DNA from: Rehmannia glutinosa
Taxonomy: Eukaryota; Streptophyta; Magnoliopsida; Lamiales; Orobanchaceae
Reading direction: 5' to 3'
Assembly: GCA_016081115.2 (NCBI GenBank)
Contig: CM071935.1
Span: forward strand, 28,630,075 to 28,694,074
DNA length: 64,000 nt
The notes under the pieces are model-generated. The model saw only the letters and a list, made by a program, of their open reading frames with translations. It was not told the DNA's origin and did not search any database. Each line of letters starts with the position of its first letter. The first letter of the stretch is position 1. Of this stretch, positions 58,988-64,000 are shown piece after piece. A program made the position numbers and the translations under genes.

Positions 58988-60554
58988 TGTTAGGAAATTT
59001 ATTGTTTAGATTTTGATGAATGTCATGTAAAACTTAGAATAGAAAGTTGGCACCCCAATTCTTGTTGTAAAATGCATTGTAATAAATAGAGTGGCCAAAA
59101 GCCGAGTTAAGTCGCCACGCCTAACATGCAAGAAGACAATCAAGACTAGAAGGAAGACTCATTGCGAGATAGCCGAGTATGGCAAAGAAGAGTAGACGAG
59201 AACTCTATCTTGAAGAAGCGGTGAGATGCGGTGAGTGGAGTATCGTCAAGTCAACTCGAGAAAAGCCAAGTCTCAAGTTGAAGTGATGAAGAGTCATCCA
59301 ATGATTGGAAGTCGACTCTAAGTCACCTGGGGAAAGCAAGGAAATGCGATCAAGTCGAGATAATCGAAAAGATCCGTTGCCGTAAATCAAGAGATTTACT
59401 TAAACAAGTAATATCTCCATACCACCTTTCTCGGAGTGCTCGATCCCCCGAAGCGTGCAAAAGGAATGAACCAATGGGAAGCACTACACCGTGTCGAACT
59501 CGAAAAGGTGAAAGAACAATTCATACGAGGAAATGGCAATTCCAAGGATCGCAACAAGACAAGCCAACGCGCAAGTGACTTTCAAAAATAAGCCCATCTC
59601 TTCAACGGGCAAATTTTTTGAAAGATCACTATAAAAGGCTGAGGAGTTTGTTTGAGAATGGGTGACATGAGTGACACAAGAGACACAAATTCTGAGACTG
59701 AACCAAAAACGTTCAAGCCATTATTTAATCGAAACATTCTCAATCCTCAAGCCTACACTACGAAGAACATCAATCCAACACTCACCGGTGAAGGAAAGAT
59801 AACTTCAATCAGTTGAAGAGGAAAATTCTGAAAAATCAAGGGATCTACATTCCACGAAAGATTGTAGGAAGGTTCAAGGTCGAACCAAGTATTAAGCTTT
59901 TGGAGGGCTTCGTGATCAAATCCAAAGAGCTTGAGCAAGTGAGTTGTAGTAGCAAAGCACGCCCTGTGAAGAAGAAGCCGAGTCGCACGAGAAGCCCGGT
60001 GAGTGATCAAGGCGTCTCAGGATCGAGTCCCAAAGGATCAAGTCACCATTTGTGTGATCAAGACTTGTATCCTGGATCATTACCACTTTGTATGCGATCA
60101 TTACCTAGTGGATTCTTCCGGGAGTTGGAGAAGAGAGGAGTAGAAGAATTACCCCATCTTCGAACCTCTATAAAAATTTCATTGTGTCATTTACATTTCA
60201 AGACTTTAATTTCGCATCTTAATTGTTTAATCACGACATATTTGCTATCCACTTGATAATTTATAAGTACTAAATCAAGCACTAAATCCTTGCTTAATCA
60301 AACTTAAGGGTGTTAAGTCTTCCGCTGAAAACAAAACCACTTGAGTTGAGTTAAGCAGTGAGTTATTCCATCATGCACTCGATTGAGTGCATTTGAGAAA
60401 CTAACTCTTGATTAACTAAATTGGGTCATCCATCAAGGACACAAGCGTGTAGTATTAACTCTGAATATTTAAAAGAACTAAATCGAAAATTTGGTAAGGT
60501 TTATTCAACCCCCCCCCCTTCTAAACCTTACACTTACACCCCTTGGGACCTACA
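58988..60554 (+). repeat. element C 3' LTR
   Basis: This is a complete 1567-bp LTR from TGTTAGGAAATTTATTG to GGGACCTACA. A TATA box CTATAAAAGG is at 59629-59638. A C-run of nine at about 60511-60519 differs in length from the equivalent block in the other LTRs. Confidence 0.9.
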
Positions 60555-60559
60555 CAACT

Positions 60560-60650
60560 CAATCTTACCATAAGTCTAGAAAGGCAAAACAATTAAAATA
60601 CAATCTTTTTATTCTGGAAATTGTCTTAGGCGAAAAAAGTCGCCATAACA
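60560..60650 (-). repeat. element B 5' LTR, second part
   Basis: B's LTR resumes after the CAACT duplication (60555-60559) and ends CGCCATAACA, matching 7577-7668. The GAAGG duplication follows at 60651-60655. Confidence 0.85.
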
Positions 60651-60655
60651 GAAGG

Positions 60656-61640
60656 AGTGCCTTGGACCATGTCTTCCAAAGGTAATATTTCTCTCTCTAC
60701 TCTTTAAGTTTGAAATTTTTTGCTTTCTAGAAGACTTAGAAACTTCTTGAAAGTTGAGGTAGGAGCCCATAGAGAGTTGGAGTGATGAGTGAAGTGTGTC
60801 AAGTTGAGAGAGAGATGAGAGCTTCATAGGCGGAATAGGGTGTCTCGGGGGCCTTCCCAGGGAGGGCAAGGGCGCCTCATTGACGCCCTTCCCGGGCAGC
60901 CACAAGGGCGCGCCCGGGCGCCCTCTTGGGTGGAGAAGGGCATGCCCTAAGGGGCATTCTAAGCCCCCCAAATTGTTTTCTTTCTCGTGTTGTCCCGTCT
61001 TCTCCAGAATTTTCCTACATTTCAAGTCAGATTCCGGATTCGGGTCCTTCTTCCGTTCCACTCGGAAGGTTGGGGTGTCACTGGTCGTTGAATTTTTTTT
61101 CTTGTTCAAGCATTCCATTTTGGCCTTTGTCCATAGATTTTGATATCCCTCCTCTCGATCCAGAGTTGTGTTTTGATGGCGAAGGAGAAGTAGAGCTTGA
61201 GGCGGATTTGAGCTCAGGTGATGAGTCTTCCGAGGCAGTGTCCTAGAAAGATAGTCCTGAAGAAGTCCACCACCCAAAGTATAAACTTAGGACTCCTCCT
61301 GGGAGTCAAGCAGTTGTTCCAGGAGAGTAGGCCAGTCGAGTATCATCTGTTTGTCTTCGTAGGCTATGCTATGGGAGTGGCTAGAGCTTCCTTCGGTGTT
61401 TGTGATGTTGGTCCCGGGTTTGGGCAATAGACTTACTCATCTACTTGTGAGCTTCATCACAGTATACCGTTACAGCTTCTCTGTTGGCTTTGTTCTTCCC
61501 CTGGATAATTTTCTCATCGCGATCCTTAGATCCCTGGGAGTATGTGTTGGTCAGTTGATTCCTCAGGCTTATGCATATATACGAGGTTATGAGAATGTTA
61601 TGCGACAGTTGAGCTATACACTTTGGGTCTGTCCTGATTT
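60656..61640 (+). pseudogene. host element resumed: gypsy-type transposon-like additional ORF, decayed
   Basis: With B removed this continues 6653. The best-preserved words are in two frames: LDPELCFDGEGEVELEADLS (about 61160) and YRYSFSVGFVLPLDNFLIAI with RSLGVCVGQLIPQAYAYIRG (about 61460-61590). The second resembles the 'putative gypsy type transposon' domain (PF04195 as I recall it). Additional ORFs of this kind are known in Tat-type Gypsy elements, often antisense to gag-pol, which fits a minus-strand host element. Stops and shifts break it. The match rests on recognised words only. Confidence 0.5.
60845..60960. repeat. GC-rich inverted-repeat block in host element
   Basis: The block contains repeated AAGGGCG/CGCCCTT words and an almost perfect palindrome around GGGCGCGCCCGGGCGCCC (60907-60924). 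It is much richer in GC than anything nearby. Confidence 0.55.
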
Positions 61641-61654
61641 CTCAAGGAGTACCC

Positions 61655-62400
61655 CCCGACTGTTGGTGAAGAAGAAACAGACAATGAAAGGCAGATTGTT
61701 GTGGATGCATGGCGTAACAACGACTTCTATGTCGCAATTATTTTCTGAATGGGCTGGAAAACACCCTCTATAACGTCTACAGCTCATTCAAAACTTCCAA
61801 AGAGTTATGGGACTCTTTGGAAAAGAAGTACAAGATAGAAGATGCTGGCACAAAGAAATTTGTTGTCGGCAAATTTCTGGCCTTCAAAATGATTGACACC
61901 AAAATGGTGATCAACCAAGTTCAGGAAATTCAAATCATACTTCATAACTTAATGTTTGAAGGGACGATTCTGAATGAGTCATTCCAACTGGCTGGAATTA
62001 TCGAAAAATTACCGCCACTGTGGAAAGACTTTAAGAACTACCCCAAGCACAAGCGCAAGGAAATGGCACCAGAAGATTTGATAGTTCAACTTCGGATTGA
62101 GGAAGACAACCGAAAATCCAAAGTAAAGTCCAGCAAAACTGGAATGGAGGCCAAGGCCAATCTTGCAGAATCGAGCACAAGTAAGAAATGGAAGTAATCT
62201 AGAAATGCTAAAGGGAAGGACAAAAAGTTCAAAGGGAGTTGCTACAACTGTGGAAAGCCAAATCAAATGGCCAAGGATTGCCGACACCCAAACAAAGGAA
62301 ATAAAAATGGCAACCAACAACAAGCCAATATGACCGAGGAAAAGTCTGTTCTGATAGACATGTCGGAGCTCAATCTCACCTCCATTTTATTTGAAGTCAA
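61655..62400 (+). pseudogene. element G gag remnant
   Basis: It begins in the middle of gag (VVDAWRNNDFY at about 61690). A frameshift near 61740 leads into SSFKTSKELWDSLEKKYKIE and an open 126-codon stretch ending KKWK at 62197, where a stop replaces the usual continuation. The knuckle at about 62241-62282 reads CYNCGKPNQMAKDC, with Gln in place of the zinc-binding His. The N-terminus is absent. Confidence 0.8.
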
Positions 62401-63790
62401 TATGATGGATAATCTAAGGAAATGATGGATAGATGTTGAAGCTACTCGCCATAATTGTGCCGACAAGAAGATATTTTCCTCCTATACTTTGATAAATGGA
62501 AGAAAACTATTCATGGGGAACTCTTCGACTTCCAACATTGTGGGGCTTGGAAAGGTTGTGTTGAATGACTTCCGAAAAAGAAGTGACGCTTGTGGATGTG
62601 TTGCATGTCCCGGATATCTGCAAGAAATCAGTTTCCAATCCCCTGTTAAGCAAGGCCAGATTTAGACTAGTGTTTGTGTCCAACGAGTTTGTAATGACCA
62701 AGAATGGTCAGTTTCTTTGTAAGGGGTACCTTGGTAAAAGGCTCTTCAAAATGTCTGTAATAAATGTTTTCCGCCAAGGGGCGAAGAATAAGAATGTTAC
62801 TTTTGTTTACTTATTGGATTGCTCTACTTTATGGCACAATTTAAAAGTTAGCAAATCTGTAATTAATAGCAACGTTTAAAACCGATTCACAAGACAAGTG
62901 CAAAGTTTGTGTTGAAGCAAAATTGGCTAAAGCACTATTTCATTTGGTGAGGAGATGTACCAAACCTCTCGAGTTAATTCACACAGATGTGTGTGATTTA
63001 AAACTTGTGCAAACTCGAGGTAGCAAAACATACTTCATAACGTTTCTTGACGATTGCAAAAGATATTATTATTTATATCTTTTGAAAAACAAAGATGAAG
63101 CTTTAGTAGCTTTCAAAACTTATAAAAATGAAGTTGAAAATCAGCTTAATTTGAAAATTAAGATGATTTGAAGTGACAGAGGCGGAGAGTATGTTGGCCG
63201 TTTGAAGAATTTTTCTCGGAAGCGGATATAATTCATCAAACGACAACTCCCTACTCACCTTAATCAAATGGAGTTATAGAACGTAAAAATCGTACTCTTA
63301 AGGAGATGATGAATGTGATGTTGTTAAGTTTTGGCTTTCCCCAAAACTTGGGGAAAAGCCATTCTTTCTGCAAACTACATTCTTAATAAGATCCCACATA
63401 AAGGTAAAAATGAAACTCCATATGAGTTATGGAAAGGATGGAAACCATCATATAAATATCTTAAAGTGTGGGGGTGTTTGTCTAAAGTTGAAGTACTTTA
63501 GCCGAAACAAGTTAGAATCGGTCCTAAAATGATTGATTGCGTTTTCATTGGATATGCAAACAATAATAGTGCATATCGCTTTCTAGTACACAATTCATCA
63601 ATTCCTGATGTAAAAGATGGAATGATCATAGAATTATGAAATGTTGTATTCTTCGAGAATATCTTTCCTAACAAAGAAAGGAAAGAAGAAAGTTCTAACA
63701 AAAGAACTTATGAAACTATAGGTTTACCTTAAAGTGATGATGAGGAGTAACCGAGGCGCAGTAAAAGGACAAAAGTAGCTAAGTCTTTTG
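62401..63790 (+). pseudogene. element G protease and integrase remnant
   Basis: The protease motif, usually D-T/S-G-A, reads as IDVEATRHNC near 62430, so its active site is changed. KKEVTLVDVLHVPDICKKS and the pre-integrase region follow. The integrase core has LELIHTDVCDLKL, FITFLDDCKRYYYLYLLK and, after a stop at 63169-63171, SDRGGEYVG. ETPYELWKGWKPSYKYLKVW and DCVFIGYANNNSAYRFLVH are C-terminal integrase words. Four or more stops and shifts are present. Confidence 0.8.
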
Positions 63791-63924
63791 GTCCTAATTT
63801 TTAAACTTATATGTATACCACGATCTACATAATACTTTATACGAGATACATAAGTCTATAGGTTTACCTTAGATACTTAAAGTATACCACGATCTACATA
63901 ATACTTTATACGAGATATCCAGTA
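63791..63924 (+). repeat. short direct repeats at the RT deletion of G
   Basis: A block of about 35 bases, beginning TATACCACGATCTACATAAT, occurs near 63814-63850 and again near 63879-63918. GTCTATAGGTTTACCTTA also repeats near 63717 and 63853. These repeats fill the place where RT should be. Confidence 0.75.
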
Positions 63925-64000
63925 TTATTAGAAGGACATTGTTATGCCAATTGGATATCAGACACAAAAGACTCCAAGTCCACAAGTGGTTATATATTCA
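63925..64000 (+). pseudogene. element G RNase H fragment (runs off window)
   Basis: The frame reads LEGHCYANWISDTKDSKSTS, the start of a Copia RNase H domain (usually GYCDANW). The Asp of that motif is Tyr here. It continues beyond the window end. Confidence 0.75.

Larger units (their letters stand above)
45747..60554 (+). mobile_element. giant Copia element C, plus strand
   Basis: C is 14.8 kb, flanked by CAACT (45742-45746, 60555-60559). Its order is an abnormal 5' LTR (45747-48255), primer site, gag, pol, an additional ORF of about 4.5 kb, a polypurine tract and a 3' LTR (58988-60554). It is the same family as D but on the opposite strand, and all parts are collinear. The coding regions are heavily frameshifted. 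Some of those shifts may be sequence errors (see the CAG/CTG finding). Confidence 0.9.
6659..60650 (-). mobile_element. Copia element B, minus strand, split by three nested insertions
   Basis: B's own parts are the left (3') LTR 6659-7668; an additional ORF 7908-10174; a spacer 31900-32990; pol about 32991-36145; gag about 36146-38013; a primer-site remnant at 38055-38065 and 45053-45063; and the right (5') LTR 45065-45746 plus 60560-60650. D, F and C interrupt it. Without insertions B is about 10.5 kb. The 5-bp duplication GAAGG flanks the whole unit. Gene order gag-PR-INT-RT-RNH identifies Copia. An extra ORF downstream of pol suggests the SIRE/Maximus lineage, which is an inference. Confidence 0.85.
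61655..64000 (+). mobile_element. Copia element G, plus strand, fragmentary, leaves the window
   Basis: Gag, protease, integrase and a final RNase H piece are present in order. RT is missing between about 63800 and 63920. The family (gag words KKYKIEDAGTKKF and IIEKLPPLWKDFKNY) is unlike B, C/D and E/F and resembles the Tork-type Copia lineage. No LTR of G is within the window. It replaces the expected pol of the Gypsy-like host at its left end, so the junction at about 61640-61660 is a breakpoint. Confidence 0.75.

Noticed and set aside
60490..60530. A run of nine C as a functional tract
   Set aside because: The equivalent position in other LTR copies is shorter and variable, so it is more likely slippage or a homopolymer error.
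60880..61246. Short proline/cysteine-rich plus and minus frames as small secreted peptides
   Set aside because: They overlap the GC-rich palindromic block, have no conserved start context or domain, and are explained by composition.
61655..64000. Element G as part of B or of the C/D family
   Set aside because: Its gag and integrase words differ clearly from all three other Copia families, and it lies outside B's target duplication.
1..64000. tRNA or rRNA genes
   Set aside because: Only tRNA-complementary primer sites were found. No cloverleaf-sized sequence with tRNA box A and B spacing and no rRNA signature was recognised.

Overview
The window is repeat-dense plant nuclear DNA, probably from an asterid-type eudicot, although the species cannot be named from sequence alone. 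I found no convincing resident host gene. Almost every base belongs to retrotransposons or their remains, and nearly all coding regions are broken. The plant origin is shown by Ty1/copia elements with initiator-Met tRNA primer sites, a plant L1-type LINE with a DUF4283 ORF1, and additional ORFs of the plant transposon type.

Layout. (1) 1-895 is unassigned DNA plus a probable Gypsy (Tat-like) LTR end on the minus strand. (2) 911-6520 is a plant LINE on the plus strand, inserted beside that element's polypurine tract. (3) Element B, a Copia element on the minus strand, spans 6659-60650 with target duplication GAAGG and has been split by three later insertions. These are D (10249-31894, minus, duplication GTTTT), which itself contains E (17846-25795, minus); F (38066-45052, minus, duplication CTAGA), which landed in B's primer-binding site; and C (45747-60554, plus, duplication CAACT), which landed in B's 5' LTR. 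(4) 60656-61640 resumes the old host element with a gypsy-type transposon-like ORF. (5) About 61655-64000 is a decayed Copia element, G, on the plus strand, which runs off the window.

C and D belong to one family of very large Copia elements (about 13.5-14 kb). They carry a roughly 4.5 kb additional ORF between pol and the 3' LTR. E and F belong to a second family (LTR about 1.3-1.47 kb) without such an ORF but with highly structured LTRs. B is a third family with its own, shorter additional ORF.

The most interesting signals are listed here. First, the E/F LTR leader holds an array of short hairpins that share an ACCAC loop but have different, covarying stems. Second, the same family has paired nested hairpins in U3 and clusters of GACCGGTC palindromes. 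Third, the C/D additional ORF looks like a basic, coiled-coil, RGG-box nucleic-acid-binding protein rather than an envelope. Fourth, copies of the C/D family differ by a repeated CAG/CTG-to-CG pattern that may be a base-calling artefact at methylated CHG sites, so some apparent frameshifts may not be real.
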